From contig CAMELV010000014.1 of the NCBI GenBank assembly GCA_945925985.1, positions 36,260 to 100,259 on the forward strand: DNA of 64,000 nt, written 5' to 3'. The notes under the pieces are model-generated. The model was not told the origin of the DNA and made no database searches. It saw only the letters and a list, made by a program, of their open reading frames with translations. Shown here in pieces: positions 36,306 through 45,611 of this stretch; position 1 is the stretch's first letter, and every line of letters begins with the position of its first letter. This stretch comes from Comamonas sp. lk (GTDB taxonomy: Bacteria; Pseudomonadota; Gammaproteobacteria; Burkholderiales; Burkholderiaceae_C). A program made the translations under genes and the position numbers.

Positions 36306-36761
36306 ATGGTTACCCGATCTCAATCCACTATCGCTCCTCGTCAAGGACGGCAGTCCAGTCTGCAAGCCAAGGCTGTTGTGAGCACAACAAGCCCTGCGGC
36401 TTCAATACCCAAGCCGGCTCGAGCGATCAAAAAAACCGTCTCAGTCGTTCCCCATGTTGACGCAACAACACTGAAAAATCCGACCTCTGAAACGCCACCC
36501 GCTGCAACTGGCTTGAAGGCCACCAAACCGAAGAAGGCCAAAATGGTGCGAGACAGCTTCACTATGCCTAAAGTTGAATACACAGTGCTCGATGAGCTAA
36601 AGCAACGCGCTATGGCTCTTAGCCACGCGGCTAAAAAAAGCGAATTGATTCGAGCTGGCATCAAGGCCTTGGCACAGATGTCGGATGCAGAATTTCTCAC
36701 TGCCATGGCGGCAGTGCCGGCCATCAAGACTGGGCGCCCGTTAAAGGCTGTTATTGTGTAA
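36306..36761 (+). CDS. Small basic protein with C-terminal ribbon-helix-helix-like domain
   Basis: Hypothetical protein of 151 residues. The first half (to about residue 75) is low-complexity, rich in Ser, Thr, Pro, Ala and Lys. The second half runs VRDSFTMPKVEYTVLDELKQRAMAL, KKSELIRAGIKALAQMSDAEFLTAMAAVP, then IKTGRPLK. The strand-helix-helix order (SFTMP strand, helix from Y93, helix from KKSEL) resembles MetJ/Arc DNA-binding proteins; similar proteins are widespread in Burkholderiales without known role. A GGAG ribosome site precedes ATG 36306 and a strong promoter with a palindrome lies just upstream, suggesting autoregulation. The target is unknown; the surroundings are polyphosphate genes. 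Confidence 0.8.
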   Translation: MVTRSQSTIAPRQGRQSSLQAKAVVSTTSPAASIPKPARAIKKTVSVVPHVDATTLKNPTSETPPAATGLKATKPKKAKMVRDSFTMPKVEYTVLDELKQRAMALSHAAKKSELIRAGIKALAQMSDAEFLTAMAAVPAIKTGRPLKAVIV

Positions 36762-36821
36762 CAAGAGCGGCTTATTCAACCACCCACCCCTTGCGTGGCA
36801 GCGACAGGGTCAGGCTATGGC

Positions 36822-37283
36822 TTAAACGATTTCCGGAGCCTGGACCGTCACCACCACGGTTTGCGCCGTGGACTCACGTTCACGGTTACGCAACCACCAC
36901 ACCGCCCCCTTCTTGACCGCACAATCGCTTGCGTTTAGGCCGAGTAGCTGGGCGATGACCTGACCCAGCACGGGTTGGTGGCCAACGATCAAAACGGTGC
37001 CTTTGCCGTCAGGCCATTGGGCAAGAGACAGGAGTTGCGCGGCTGTCGCATCGCTGTCTAATTCAGATTTAATTTTGTATTTTCGCCCGAGAGCCGTAGC
37101 TGTTTGCTCCGTTCTGAGCGCCGGACTAACGAACACCCGGGCCCCGTCAGGCAGTTGACGATCCAGCCAAGCAGCCATTCTGGCAGCTTGCTTGGCACCA
37201 CGCGGTGTCAAGGCTCTTTGCCTGTCATTGCAGCCCAGCACCCAGTCCTCAGCTTCAGCATGCCGCCACAGCACCAGGTCCAT
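36822..37283 (-). CDS. sixA: Phosphohistidine phosphatase SixA-like
   Basis: Histidine-phosphatase superfamily protein, 153 residues. The catalytic motif is DLVLWRHAEAED (His8), with later conserved SPALRTEQTA and the second His in VLIVGHQPVLGQ. SixA proteins dephosphorylate phospho-His on phosphotransfer domains or phosphotransferase-system proteins. ATG 37283 has a GGGAG ribosome site and follows the ppk1 stop by one base (TGACATG), so it is coupled to ppk1, as in other betaproteobacteria. It is convergent with the ribbon-helix-helix gene. Confidence 0.9.
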   Translation of the reverse strand: MDLVLWRHAEAEDWVLGCNDRQRALTPRGAKQAARMAAWLDRQLPDGARVFVSPALRTEQTATALGRKYKIKSELDSDATAAQLLSLAQWPDGKGTVLIVGHQPVLGQVIAQLLGLNASDCAVKKGAVWWLRNRERESTAQTVVVTVQAPEIV

Positions 37284-37284
37284 G

Positions 37285-39384
37285 TCACGTGCTCCCAGCA
37301 CCGCCATAGCGCGCCATCAGAGCCGCTTGCGCGCCGTGCGTGCGGCGGCGGCGTACCTGTGCCTTCAACCGTGTGTACGTTCCGTCCGAGGCCATATCCC
37401 AGGCGTCAATGTCATCCTGCAGGTAGGCCACGAGTGACTCGTCGACGACACGTTGGCGCTGCATCGGATCTGTCACTTGCCAAGCCAACTCCACGCGCCG
37501 CATCATGTTGCGGTTCATCCAGTCAGCGCTGGACAAGTACAAGGCCTCTGTATCGCCGTTGCGAAAATAAAACACCCTAGAGTGCTCTAGGAACCGACCA
37601 ATTACTGACCGCACGCGTATATTGTCGGTCTGCCCAGCCACTTGTGCCGGCAACATGCAGGCACCGCGAACAATTAGGTCGATCTTGACCCCTTTTTGGC
37701 TGGCGCGGATCAGCGCATGAATCAAAGCCTCATCGGTCAGTGCGTTCATTTTGGCGACGATACGGGTCGGCGCACCCGCGAGGGCTGCCGTCCCGAGCTC
37801 TTGGATACGGCCAAGCAGCTTACGATGCAAATGAAACGGAGCCAACCATAACCGGTTCATGCGGGGCAACCGACTGTGACTCGCGAGGTGAACAAACACA
37901 TGTTCGATATCGGCCGTCAATGCAGCATCTGCCGTCAAGTGGCTCCAATCGGTGTAGAGCCGAGCCGTACGTGGGTTGTAGTTGCCCGTGGACAAATGCG
38001 CGTAACGTTTCAGTTGCCTTCCTTCACGTCGTGTGATCAGCATCATCTTGGCGTGAGTCTTCAGCCCGACCACGCCGTACAGAACTTGCGCGCCGATCGA
38101 CTCAAGGGCCTCAGCCCAGTTGATGTTAGCCTCTTCATCAAACCGGGCCTTGAGTTCAACCACCACGGTGACCTCCTTGCCGCTGCGGACAGCCTCGCGC
38201 AGCAAGTCCATCAGTTCGGAGTCGCTGCCCGTGCGGTAAATAGTCTGCTTGATGGCCAAGACCTGCGGGTCATGAACCGCTTCGCGCAAGAAGTCGAGCA
38301 CACCCCCAAAACTCTCAAATGGCTGGTGAATCAGAACATCACCTTGCTTGAGTCGGTCAAAAAATGACATGCCAGGCGTCAATTGGGTCGGGTGACAAGG
38401 TTTGTAGACCGGAAAGCACAGTTCGGGCGCTCGCACCAGATCGACCAATTGCGTCAGTCGGACCAGGTTCACCGGGCCTGGCACCCGGTATAGCGCAAGC
38501 ACCGGCAGCTCAAATTGCTTGAGCAAAAAATCAGCCAAGTAATCTGAACAGCCCGCCGAGACTTCCAGGCGGACGGCTTGGCCAAAATGTCGGTGCTGCA
38601 AGCCTTGTCGCAAGGCCTTACGCAAGTTCTTGACATCGTCCTCATCGACCGCCAGATCCGAATGCCGGGTCACGCGGAATTGGGAAAACTGACCCACCTG
38701 CCGGCCCGGAAACAAATCTGCCAAGTGAGCGCGAATTACGCTGGAGAGCGAGACAAATGAGTGAGGGCCGCTTGACACGTTGGCTGGCATCTGAATCATG
38801 CGTGGCAGCACGCGTGGCACCTTAACGATAGCAATCTCATTCGCGCGGCCAAATGCATCCGGACCACTTAGACGCACGATGAAATTCAGCGACTTATTGG
38901 CCACCTGTGGAAAAGGATGCGAGGGATCCAGCCCGACGGGAATCAGCAGAGGCTGGACCTCCCGATGAAAGTATTGCTTAACCCACTGCCGCTGAACCTC
39001 AGTCCGATCGCCGTGCGCGATGATCCAGATTCCCTTTTTTTCAAGGGCTGGTATGAGGTCATCATTGAAGAGTGCATATTGCCGCGCCACCAGCATGTGG
39101 GCCGCCTGCGCCAATCGCTCGAAGGAGGCCACCGTGTAAACGCCTTTGTCATTCTGGGGCTGATTAGCGACCAGGTGAGACTCAGCGCGCACCTCGAAGA
39201 ACTCATCCAGGTTGGACGACACAATACACAGGTAACGGAGCCGCTCCAAAAGGGGAACGTCCGTGCGGTAAGCCCAGTCTAGAACTCGCTCATTGAACGC
39301 CAAGATGCTGTGATCGCGATCGAGCAAGTTTGGCAATGCCAGCACTTGAACAGGCTGCGCTAAGACTGGATCAGGTGTTGCCAT
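37285..39384 (-). CDS. ppk1: Polyphosphate kinase 1
   Basis: Synthesises polyphosphate from ATP, membrane-associated; 699 residues. Domains in order: N-terminal helical (DHSILAFNERVLDWAYR, SSNLDEFFEVR), head domain (GLDPSHPFPQVANKSLNF), and two phospholipase-D-like C domains. The autophosphorylated His lies in GLKTHAKMMLITRRE, and the later HVFVHLAS, NIRVRSVIGRFLEHSRVFYF and SADWMNRNMMRRVE blocks complete the active site. Start ATG 39384. An imperfect inverted repeat lies upstream. It forms a unit with sixA and sits opposite ppx-ppk2. Confidence 0.97.
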   Translation of the reverse strand: MATPDPVLAQPVQVLALPNLLDRDHSILAFNERVLDWAYRTDVPLLERLRYLCIVSSNLDEFFEVRAESHLVANQPQNDKGVYTVASFERLAQAAHMLVARQYALFNDDLIPALEKKGIWIIAHGDRTEVQRQWVKQYFHREVQPLLIPVGLDPSHPFPQVANKSLNFIVRLSGPDAFGRANEIAIVKVPRVLPRMIQMPANVSSGPHSFVSLSSVIRAHLADLFPGRQVGQFSQFRVTRHSDLAVDEDDVKNLRKALRQGLQHRHFGQAVRLEVSAGCSDYLADFLLKQFELPVLALYRVPGPVNLVRLTQLVDLVRAPELCFPVYKPCHPTQLTPGMSFFDRLKQGDVLIHQPFESFGGVLDFLREAVHDPQVLAIKQTIYRTGSDSELMDLLREAVRSGKEVTVVVELKARFDEEANINWAEALESIGAQVLYGVVGLKTHAKMMLITRREGRQLKRYAHLSTGNYNPRTARLYTDWSHLTADAALTADIEHVFVHLASHSRLPRMNRLWLAPFHLHRKLLGRIQELGTAALAGAPTRIVAKMNALTDEALIHALIRASQKGVKIDLIVRGACMLPAQVAGQTDNIRVRSVIGRFLEHSRVFYFRNGDTEALYLSSADWMNRNMMRRVELAWQVTDPMQRQRVVDESLVAYLQDDIDAWDMASDGTYTRLKAQVRRRRTHGAQAALMARYGGAGST

Positions 39385-39412
39385 ATGTATAAACCCTGCT
39401 TATTGCCCTGTT

Positions 39413-39444
39413 ACACAATTGTCTATTGTTCGGCAATTATGTGT
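39413..39444. repeat. Imperfect inverted repeat upstream of ppk1
   Basis: ACACAATTG (39413-39421) pairs with CAATTATGTGT (39434-39444) apart from a two-base AT bulge. It lies 29-60 bases before the ppk1 start in the 150-base gap between ppk1 and the GNAT gene. On the minus strand a TTGCCG and a TAACAG spaced 17 bases overlap it, so it may be an operator on the ppk1 promoter. The rest of that gap holds only a small CGCC/GGCG hairpin at 39478-39490. Confidence 0.3.
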
Positions 39445-39534
39445 CACTAAGATGGCAGCGACATCTGTGCCAGTGGACGCCAAAAAGGCGATTGAGTTGG
39501 CATCAATGAATGTCACAGGGTTATCAGCAACCGC

Positions 39535-40056
39535 CTAACTGAGCCACATCTGGAAAAACTGGGCTTGCCCCATGGCCGGATCCAGTTGGTAGTGGCTGAA
39601 ACCTACGCGCTCATACAGCTTGACTGCGGCCCGGTTACCCTGCAACACCTCTAACGTGAGTTTACACGCGCCGCGTTCTCGGGCAATTTCGGTCACCAGG
39701 TCCAACATTTTTTCTGCGACTTGCCGGCCACGGTACGCTGGAAGCACAACCACGTCATGCACGTTGACCAGCGGTTGGCAGGCAAAGGTTGAGAAACCTT
39801 CAAAACAGTTGACCAGTCCGATGGGTTGCAGCGGTTGATCACCTGCAATGCTGCCAAAGGCCAACACACTGAAGGCCTGGGGTCGAGCCGCTAGGGCGGA
39901 CACCAGATGTGCCCGTGCAAAATCACTGAGTGGATGCCCTCCGCCCATCGGGTCGCGGGCGTAGGCATCCAACAGAGACACAATAGCCGCAGCATGCTCA
40001 GGGTTGGCGTATTCAGCCTGTTGAACACGGCTTAACGGCGTAGCGGCGAGGTTCAT
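39535..40056 (-). CDS. GNAT family N-acetyltransferase
   Basis: A 173-residue acetyltransferase of unknown substrate. The acetyl-CoA site is [51 protein letters not shown], the classic R/Q-x-x-G/A-x and N-x-x-A-x-x-L-Y-x-x-x-G-F arrangement. The ATG overlaps the glmM stop by four bases, so it is translationally coupled to glmM. Whether it acts on a small molecule or protein cannot be told. Confidence 0.9.
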   Translation of the reverse strand: MNLAATPLSRVQQAEYANPEHAAAIVSLLDAYARDPMGGGHPLSDFARAHLVSALAARPQAFSVLAFGSIAGDQPLQPIGLVNCFEGFSTFACQPLVNVHDVVVLPAYRGRQVAEKMLDLVTEIARERGACKLTLEVLQGNRAAVKLYERVGFSHYQLDPAMGQAQFFQMWLS

Positions 40057-41384
40057 AAAGTCAACATAGCGGCAATGCGTTCGGCGCCCGCTTGGGCTTG
40101 GCCGGCATCACGTGCTTCGACCATGACGCGAACCAATGGCTCGGTGCCGCTGGCGCGGATCAGGACACGACCGTGATTCACCAATTCGACTTCCACGGCC
40201 CGGATGACATTGGCCAAGCCAGGGGCGGTCTGCCAATCCTGGCCTGGCCTGATGCGAACATTGATCAACGTCTGCGGAAACAACCGGACCCCAGCCAGGA
40301 GCTCAGCCATCGTTTTGCCGCTGCGAACACAGGCCTCGAGTACCTGCAAAGCGGAAACCAGCCCATCGCCAGTGGTGTGCTTGTCCAGCGCCAGCAGATG
40401 GCCGGAGCCCTCGCCCCCCAGGAGCCACTTTTGGGCTTCCAAGGCTTCAAGCACATAGCGGTCGCCCACCTTGGCGCGTAGGAGCTGCACACCACGGGCC
40501 TCAAGTGCCAATTGCACGGCCATATTAGTCATCAAGGTGCCGACCACCCCAGGAACCACCTCGCCACGATTCAAACGCTCATCCACCATCAGGTACAGCA
40601 ATTCATCACCGTTGTACAAACGACCTTCGGCGTCAACGAACTGAAGTCGGTCGGCATCGCCATCTAACGCGATGCCATAGTCCGCATGGTGTGCGCAAAC
40701 AGCCTGAACCAAGGCTTGCGGATGTGTGGCACCAACCTCATGGTTGATGTTCAGACCATCGGGCCGGCAGCCAATAGCGACCACCTCGGCACCCAATTCG
40801 TGGAACACCTTGGGTGCAATGTTGTAAGCGGCACCATGTGCAGCATCGACCACGAACTTCAAACCTTTGAGCGTCAGGTCATTGGAGAAAGTGCTTTTGC
40901 AAAATTCAATATAGCGGCCGGCTGCATCCTCAAGGCGACGGGTCTTGCCAAGGTTGGCTGAGTCTGCCCACACCGGGGGCTGGTCAAGAGCAGCCTCCAC
41001 ATCACGCTCCCAGGCGTCGGAAAGTTTGGCGCCCTGCGCACTGAAAAATTTGATGCCATTGTCGAAAAAAGGGTTGTGGCTGGCGCTGATCACGACGCCC
41101 AAGGTGGCGCGCTGTGTCCGGGTCAGGTAAGCCACCCCAGGGGTTGGCAACGGACCCAAAAGAACTACGTCAACGCCCGCCGAATTAAAGCCGCTCTCCA
41201 GCGCACTCTCCAGCATGTAGCCAGAAATACGAGTGTCCTTGCCGATCAGCACAGTGGGGCGGGCCTCCTGCTGCTTCAACACCCGGCCAACGGCATGGGC
41301 CAGACGAAGGATAAAGTCAGGCGTTATTGGCGCCTGCCCCACCATCCCTCGAATACCGTCTGTACCGAAATATCTTCGAGTCAT
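40053..41384 (-). CDS. glmM: Phosphoglucosamine mutase
   Basis: Converts glucosamine-6-phosphate to glucosamine-1-phosphate for UDP-GlcNAc, feeding peptidoglycan and lipid A; 443 residues. It begins [14 protein letters not shown], has the phosphorylated Ser in [18 protein letters not shown] (about residue 102), the metal loop [13 protein letters not shown], the sugar loop GGEGSGHLL and the phosphate-binding [12 protein letters not shown]. It follows folP by 40 bases in the rlmE-ftsH-folP-glmM order. Confidence 0.98.
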   Translation of the reverse strand: MTRRYFGTDGIRGMVGQAPITPDFILRLAHAVGRVLKQQEARPTVLIGKDTRISGYMLESALESGFNSAGVDVVLLGPLPTPGVAYLTRTQRATLGVVISASHNPFFDNGIKFFSAQGAKLSDAWERDVEAALDQPPVWADSANLGKTRRLEDAAGRYIEFCKSTFSNDLTLKGLKFVVDAAHGAAYNIAPKVFHELGAEVVAIGCRPDGLNINHEVGATHPQALVQAVCAHHADYGIALDGDADRLQFVDAEGRLYNGDELLYLMVDERLNRGEVVPGVVGTLMTNMAVQLALEARGVQLLRAKVGDRYVLEALEAQKWLLGGEGSGHLLALDKHTTGDGLVSALQVLEACVRSGKTMAELLAGVRLFPQTLINVRIRPGQDWQTAPGLANVIRAVEVELVNHGRVLIRASGTEPLVRVMVEARDAGQAQAGAERIAAMLTL

Positions 41385-41424
41385 AACTACCTCCAGCCCT
41401 TACCGTTACTAAGTATATCGCTAT

Positions 41425-42297
41425 CTATTTTATAGCATTTAGCACTTTCAGCGCCTGGACAGTTTCCCCCACGTCGTGCACCCGGACCACAGAGGCGCCG
41501 CGTTCGACCGCCAACAGTGCAGCGGCCACGCTGGCGATCAGCCGCGGGTGCGTGCCAGCGGCGGAAGCTGGCGGCTCCACCGAAGCCAGCACGGCCGCGA
41601 GCGATGATTTTCGTGACCATCCAGCAAGCACTGGAAAACCGCTCCGGGTCAGGACCTCTTGCTGCGCTAACAGCGAAAAATTCTGGGCCACCGACTTGCC
41701 AAAGCCGATGCCTGGGTCAAGCATGATCCGTTGCTTGGCTACGCCTAGGGCCTCCAACTCATACGCCGACCGGGTCAAGAAAGCGAGCACCTGTGGCACC
41801 ACATCGCCCGCCATGGGAGTCAATTGCATGGTTTGTGGCTCGAGGTGCATATGCATGAGGCAGATGCCGCATCCAGGGTGAGCTGCCACCACCTGTTGGC
41901 CGCTGGCGGCGGGTCGCACCAAGCATGGATCGGCCCAACGGAGCGCCCAGACGTCATTGATGATGTCAGCCCCTAAATCGAGCGCCGCCTGCATGACCCG
42001 AGGCTTGTAGGTGTCTACCGAAATGGGCACACCGAGCTTGACAGCCCCCTGCAGCACTGGCAGCAGGCGGCTCAACTCTTCGTCCGCAGGCAGGGGTTGG
42101 GCTCCTGGGCGGGTAGATTCAGCCCCCAAATCAAGCAGGTCAGCACCATCCATCAGCAATTGCTCACAGCGACGCAGTGCGGCATGCACATCAAGGTAGT
42201 GGCCGCCGTCTGTGAACGAGTCAGGCGTGATGTTGACAATGCCCATCACCTTAGGCGAGGCCAAGTCGACGGTAAAGCGGCTGGTACGCCAGAACAT
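41425..42297 (-). CDS. folP: Dihydropteroate synthase
   Basis: Condenses p-aminobenzoate with hydroxymethyl-dihydropterin pyrophosphate in folate synthesis; the sulfonamide target. 290 residues, slightly longer than E. coli. Visible motifs are VMGIVNITPDSFTDGGHY, GADLLDLGAESTRPGAQPL, ADIINDVWALRW, MHMHLEPQTM (HMxG-like region), MLDPGIGFGKSVAQNF, and GWSRKSSL. The end reads ASVVRVHDVGETVQAL. Placed between ftsH and glmM as in most proteobacteria. Confidence 0.97.
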   Translation of the reverse strand: MFWRTSRFTVDLASPKVMGIVNITPDSFTDGGHYLDVHAALRRCEQLLMDGADLLDLGAESTRPGAQPLPADEELSRLLPVLQGAVKLGVPISVDTYKPRVMQAALDLGADIINDVWALRWADPCLVRPAASGQQVVAAHPGCGICLMHMHLEPQTMQLTPMAGDVVPQVLAFLTRSAYELEALGVAKQRIMLDPGIGFGKSVAQNFSLLAQQEVLTRSGFPVLAGWSRKSSLAAVLASVEPPASAAGTHPRLIASVAAALLAVERGASVVRVHDVGETVQALKVLNAIK

Positions 42298-42396
42298 CGG
42301 GAGGGGGGCGAGAAAACGGCGTCGAAACGATTTGGCAAACCGGTCGGCACAATGCCGGTGTGCCGACGGGGCAAGCCCTTACTCGATCAGAAGATC

Positions 42397-44313
42397 TCAG
42401 GCAGCCGTCGGCGCAGCATCCGGCTTGACAGTTGGCGCACTGCCGCCGCTGTCGCTGCCCGAGGATGGGATACGCGGTGTCCAGTCTTTCGGCGGACGAG
42501 GCTCCTTGCCAGCCATGATGTCGTCGAGTTGCTCGCTGTCAATGGTTTCCCACTCCAACAAGGCCTTGGCCATCGCATGCATCTTGTCGCGGTTGTCCTC
42601 GATCAGTTTGCGGGCCAGGCTGTACTGCTGGTCGATGATGCGCCGCACCTCGCCGTCGACTTTTTGCATGGTCTGCTCGCTCATGTTGGTGGTCTTGGTC
42701 ACCGAACGACCCAAGAAAACTTCACCCTCATTTTCAGCATAAACCATGGGGCCGAGCGCATCAGTCATGCCGTATCGCGTAACCATATCGCGTGCTATGT
42801 GCGTGGCTCGTTCAAAATCATTACTTGCACCAGTGGTCATTTGGTTCATGAACACCTCTTCAGCAATACGCCCGCCAAACAGCATACTGATTTGATGCAG
42901 CATGTAATCACTGTCGTAACTGTAGCGGTCTTGCGCCGGCAAACTCATGGTCACTCCAAGCGCCCGACCGCGAGGAATGATGGTCACTTTATGGACCGGG
43001 TCACATTTGGCCAGCAGCTTGCCTATCAAGGCATGGCCGGACTCGTGGTAGGCCGTGTTCCTGCGCTCACCCTCAGGCATCACCATGCTCTTGCGCTCAG
43101 GGCCCATCAAAATCTTGTCTTTGGCCTTCTCGAAGTCCTGCATCTCCACAGTGCGCGCGTTGCGACGAGCGGCCATCAGTGCGGCCTCGTTGCAAAGATT
43201 GGCCAAGTCGGCACCAGACATGCCCGGTGTTCCTCGGGCGATCACGCCTGCATTGACATCCTGTCCCAAGGGAACTTTGCGCATATGCACATTAAGAATT
43301 TGTTCCCGACCGCGAATATCAGGCAGCGTAACATAGACTTGGCGGTCAAAGCGACCTGGGCGCAACAGCGCCGCATCCAAAATATCTGGGCGGTTGGTGG
43401 CAGCTACGACAATCACGCCAACATTGGTTTCGAAACCGTCCATCTCGACCAACATCTGATTCAGGGTCTGTTCACGCTCATCATTGCCACCGCCCAAGCC
43501 GGCACCACGCTGCCGACCCACAGCGTCGATTTCATCGATGAAAATGATGCAGGGTGCATTTTTCTTGGCGTTGTCAAACATGTCCCGTACGCGGGCCGCG
43601 CCGACCCCGACAAACATTTCAACGAAATCGGAGCCGGAAATTGAGAAAAACGGAACTTTCGCCTCGCCCGCAATCCCCTTGGCCAACAGGGTTTTTCCCG
43701 TACCTGGGGGGCCTACCAGCAGCAGTCCACGAGGAATGCGACCACCTAATTTTTGGAATTTCTGAGGATCCTTGAGAAAATCGACCACTTCTTTAACTTC
43801 CTCTTTGGCCTCATCGCATCCGGCCACGTCGGCAAAAGTCACCTGATTGGTGTTTTCGTCCATCATGCGCGCTTTGCTCTTGCCAAAACTGAAGGCGCCG
43901 CCTTTGCCACCGCCCTGCATTTGCCGCATGAAGTACACCCAAACCCCAATCAAGAGCAACATTGGGCCCCAACTAACCAGCAAAGTCATCAACAGGGAGC
44001 TTTCTTCCCGGGGTTTGACGTCAAACTTGACGCCATTGGCGATCAAGTCGCCGACCAAGCCACGATCTAGGTAGGTGGCCGTCGTTTTGATCTTGCGGTC
44101 GTCATTGGTCACCGCAATGATCTCGGTACCACCCTGCCCCTCCTGGATCACCGCACTTTTGATGCGCTTGCCGCGAACCTCTTCCAGGAAATCGGAATAA
44201 CCGAGATAACCGGATCCCGATGCGCCACGGGTGTCAAACTGCTTGAATACAGTAAACAACACGAGGGCAATCACAAGCCAGACGGCAATTTTCGAAAACC
44301 ACTGATTATTCAA
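42397..44313 (-). CDS. ftsH: ATP-dependent zinc metalloprotease FtsH
   Basis: Membrane-anchored AAA+ protease that degrades misfolded membrane proteins, sigma-32 and LpxC; 638 residues. Two membrane helices (about 7-25 and 105-125) flank a small periplasmic domain. Walker A GPPGTGKT (about 201-208), Walker [16 protein letters not shown], the second region of homology [20 protein letters not shown], and the zinc motif HESGH (about 423-427) are intact. A Pro/Ser-rich tail ends the protein. A candidate sigma-32 promoter lies upstream, fitting the known heat-shock control of ftsH. Confidence 0.98.
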   Translation of the reverse strand: MNNQWFSKIAVWLVIALVLFTVFKQFDTRGASGSGYLGYSDFLEEVRGKRIKSAVIQEGQGGTEIIAVTNDDRKIKTTATYLDRGLVGDLIANGVKFDVKPREESSLLMTLLVSWGPMLLLIGVWVYFMRQMQGGGKGGAFSFGKSKARMMDENTNQVTFADVAGCDEAKEEVKEVVDFLKDPQKFQKLGGRIPRGLLLVGPPGTGKTLLAKGIAGEAKVPFFSISGSDFVEMFVGVGAARVRDMFDNAKKNAPCIIFIDEIDAVGRQRGAGLGGGNDEREQTLNQMLVEMDGFETNVGVIVVAATNRPDILDAALLRPGRFDRQVYVTLPDIRGREQILNVHMRKVPLGQDVNAGVIARGTPGMSGADLANLCNEAALMAARRNARTVEMQDFEKAKDKILMGPERKSMVMPEGERRNTAYHESGHALIGKLLAKCDPVHKVTIIPRGRALGVTMSLPAQDRYSYDSDYMLHQISMLFGGRIAEEVFMNQMTTGASNDFERATHIARDMVTRYGMTDALGPMVYAENEGEVFLGRSVTKTTNMSEQTMQKVDGEVRRIIDQQYSLARKLIEDNRDKMHAMAKALLEWETIDSEQLDDIMAGKEPRPPKDWTPRIPSSGSDSGGSAPTVKPDAAPTAA

Positions 44314-44350
44314 GCGAAGCTCCAGTTAAGGCGATGATGTCATGACTTGA

Positions 44351-44381
44351 CATACTTAGGTCTTATTTTAGTGGTTTCAAG
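44351..44381 (-). promoter_or_regulatory. Candidate sigma-32 (heat-shock) promoter of ftsH
   Basis: On the minus strand CTTGAAA (44381-44375), a 14-base spacer and CCTAAGTAT (44360-44352) resemble the RpoH consensus CTTGAAA-N13/14-CCCCATNT. It lies 38 bases before the ftsH start, in the 118-base gap after rlmE. No comparable sigma-70 pair is seen there. E. coli ftsH is transcribed by sigma-32, which makes this reading reasonable. Confidence 0.5.
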
Positions 44382-44431
44382 GCAGCGCCAGCTTAGCCCT
44401 ACAGCTTACCGACTTTAGCCCTGGCTTGACC

Positions 44432-45106
44432 TCAGTTGGGCTTCAACCTTAGCCCGACCAAAAAGGTCTCGGACGATCGATCACGCGAGGCCTTGGGCTT
44501 GAACGGCTTGACCAATTCAAAGGTCTCCCGGAAACGCTTGACCAGTTGATCGTAACCGCCACCGTGGAACACCTTGGCCACCAACGCCCCTTGGATCTTG
44601 AGGTGCATGGTGGAAAATTCAATGGCCAGTTCGACCAAATGCTCGATCCGGGCCGAATCGGCCGAATCGATGCCGGACAAATTAGGCGCCATGTCAGACA
44701 CAACCAAGTCGGCCTTGAGGCCCTGCAGTTCTAGCGTCAGCCGCTGCAGGACCGCGTCCTCTCGAAAATCCCCCTGCAGAAAAAGTACCCCTTCAACTGG
44801 CTCCATGGGCAGGATATCGAGCGCGATGATCCTGCCGTTCAGCGCGCCAACAGCGGCCCCGCCACCGGTCGCGGTCTTGGGCGACATGCGACGGCGTGCG
44901 TACTGACTCCAGGCCCCCGGCGCCGATCCTAAATCAACCACCAAGTCACCCGGTTTGATCAGGCGGAACGTCTCGTCGATCTCCTGTAGTTTGTAGGCGG
45001 CCCTGGCTCGATAGCCTTCTTTTTTAGCCAACTTCACGTAGGTGTCATTGACGTGGTCGTTCAGCCAGGCCCGGTTAACTTTGCTGCTTTTGTTGCTGGC
45101 TTTCAT
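44432..45106 (-). CDS. rlmE: 23S rRNA 2'-O-ribose U2552 methyltransferase
   Basis: Heat-shock rRNA methyltransferase (RrmJ/FtsJ), 224 residues. The SAM loop is VVDLGSAPGAWSQYA (about 57-71), with later DILPMEPVEGV, VVSDMAPNLSGIDSAD and GALVAKVFHGGGYDQLV carrying the K-D-K-E tetrad residues (Lys37 in ARAAYKLQEID region, Asp in SDMAPN, Lys in AKVFHG, Glu near SSETFLVG). A short insertion (about 75-90, TATGGGAAVGALNGRI) is unlike E. coli. It is divergent from yhbY with only 28 bases between them. Confidence 0.96.
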   Translation of the reverse strand: MKASNKSSKVNRAWLNDHVNDTYVKLAKKEGYRARAAYKLQEIDETFRLIKPGDLVVDLGSAPGAWSQYARRRMSPKTATGGGAAVGALNGRIIALDILPMEPVEGVLFLQGDFREDAVLQRLTLELQGLKADLVVSDMAPNLSGIDSADSARIEHLVELAIEFSTMHLKIQGALVAKVFHGGGYDQLVKRFRETFELVKPFKPKASRDRSSETFLVGLRLKPN

Positions 45107-45134
45107 ATTTACCTTCGTCGCCGATAATAACGGT

Positions 45135-45611
45135 ATGCCCCTGATTCAACTGACCCCCGCCCAACGCAAAGTTCATCGCTCAGAAGCCCATCACCTGGAT
45201 CCCGTGGTGATGGTTGGTGGAGACGGGCTGACCGATGCCGTCAAAAAAGAAGCTGATGCGGCCCTAAATGCCCATGGACTGATCAAGATACGGGTATTCT
45301 CGGACGACCGCGCCTCGCGCGAGGCCATGCTACTGACGCTGGCCACTGAACTCGGCGCTGCATCTATCCAACACATCGGCAAGTTGCTGGTGCTTTGGCG
45401 ACCTATGCCAACCCGCGACAAGCCCATCAACGAGGACAGGATGGCAGGACCGCGCGATGTCAAGGTGCTCAAGTACAGCAAGCAGTCCGGCCAGCGGCCT
45501 GAAGTAAAAACCCTGCGCGTCCTGGGCAATCAACGCCTTACTGCCGGTGGCCAGGTCAAACGCGCCAAGCCACGCAAACAGATCAGCGTCAAAAAACGCA
45601 GTCAGACTTGA
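45135..45611 (+). CDS. yhbY: YhbY-like CRM-domain RNA-binding protein
   Basis: Small ribosome-assembly RNA-binding protein, 158 residues. The CRM domain spans about residues 1-95: LTPAQRKVHRSEAHHLDPVVMVGGDGLTDAV, then LNAHGLIKIRVFSDDR and LLVLWRP. A basic tail of about 55 residues (rich in Lys/Arg/Gln) follows, longer than in E. coli. ATG 45135 starts at the domain; an upstream in-frame extension overlaps rlmE. Its divergent pairing with rlmE is conserved in proteobacteria. It overlaps the convergent membrane-protein gene by 10 bases. Confidence 0.95.
   Translation: MPLIQLTPAQRKVHRSEAHHLDPVVMVGGDGLTDAVKKEADAALNAHGLIKIRVFSDDRASREAMLLTLATELGAASIQHIGKLLVLWRPMPTRDKPINEDRMAGPRDVKVLKYSKQSGQRPEVKTLRVLGNQRLTAGGQVKRAKPRKQISVKKRSQT

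Noticed and set aside
39478..39490. CGCC-AAAAA-GGCG hairpin after the GNAT gene as a terminator
   Set aside because: The 4-bp stem is too short and no T tract follows in the minus-strand direction.
42097..43644. A 515-codon open frame on the plus strand opposite folP and ftsH
   Set aside because: It lies entirely antisense to two unmistakable genes, has low-complexity His/Gln/Arg-rich composition, and shows no family motif; it is a shadow of codon bias in a GC-rich genome.
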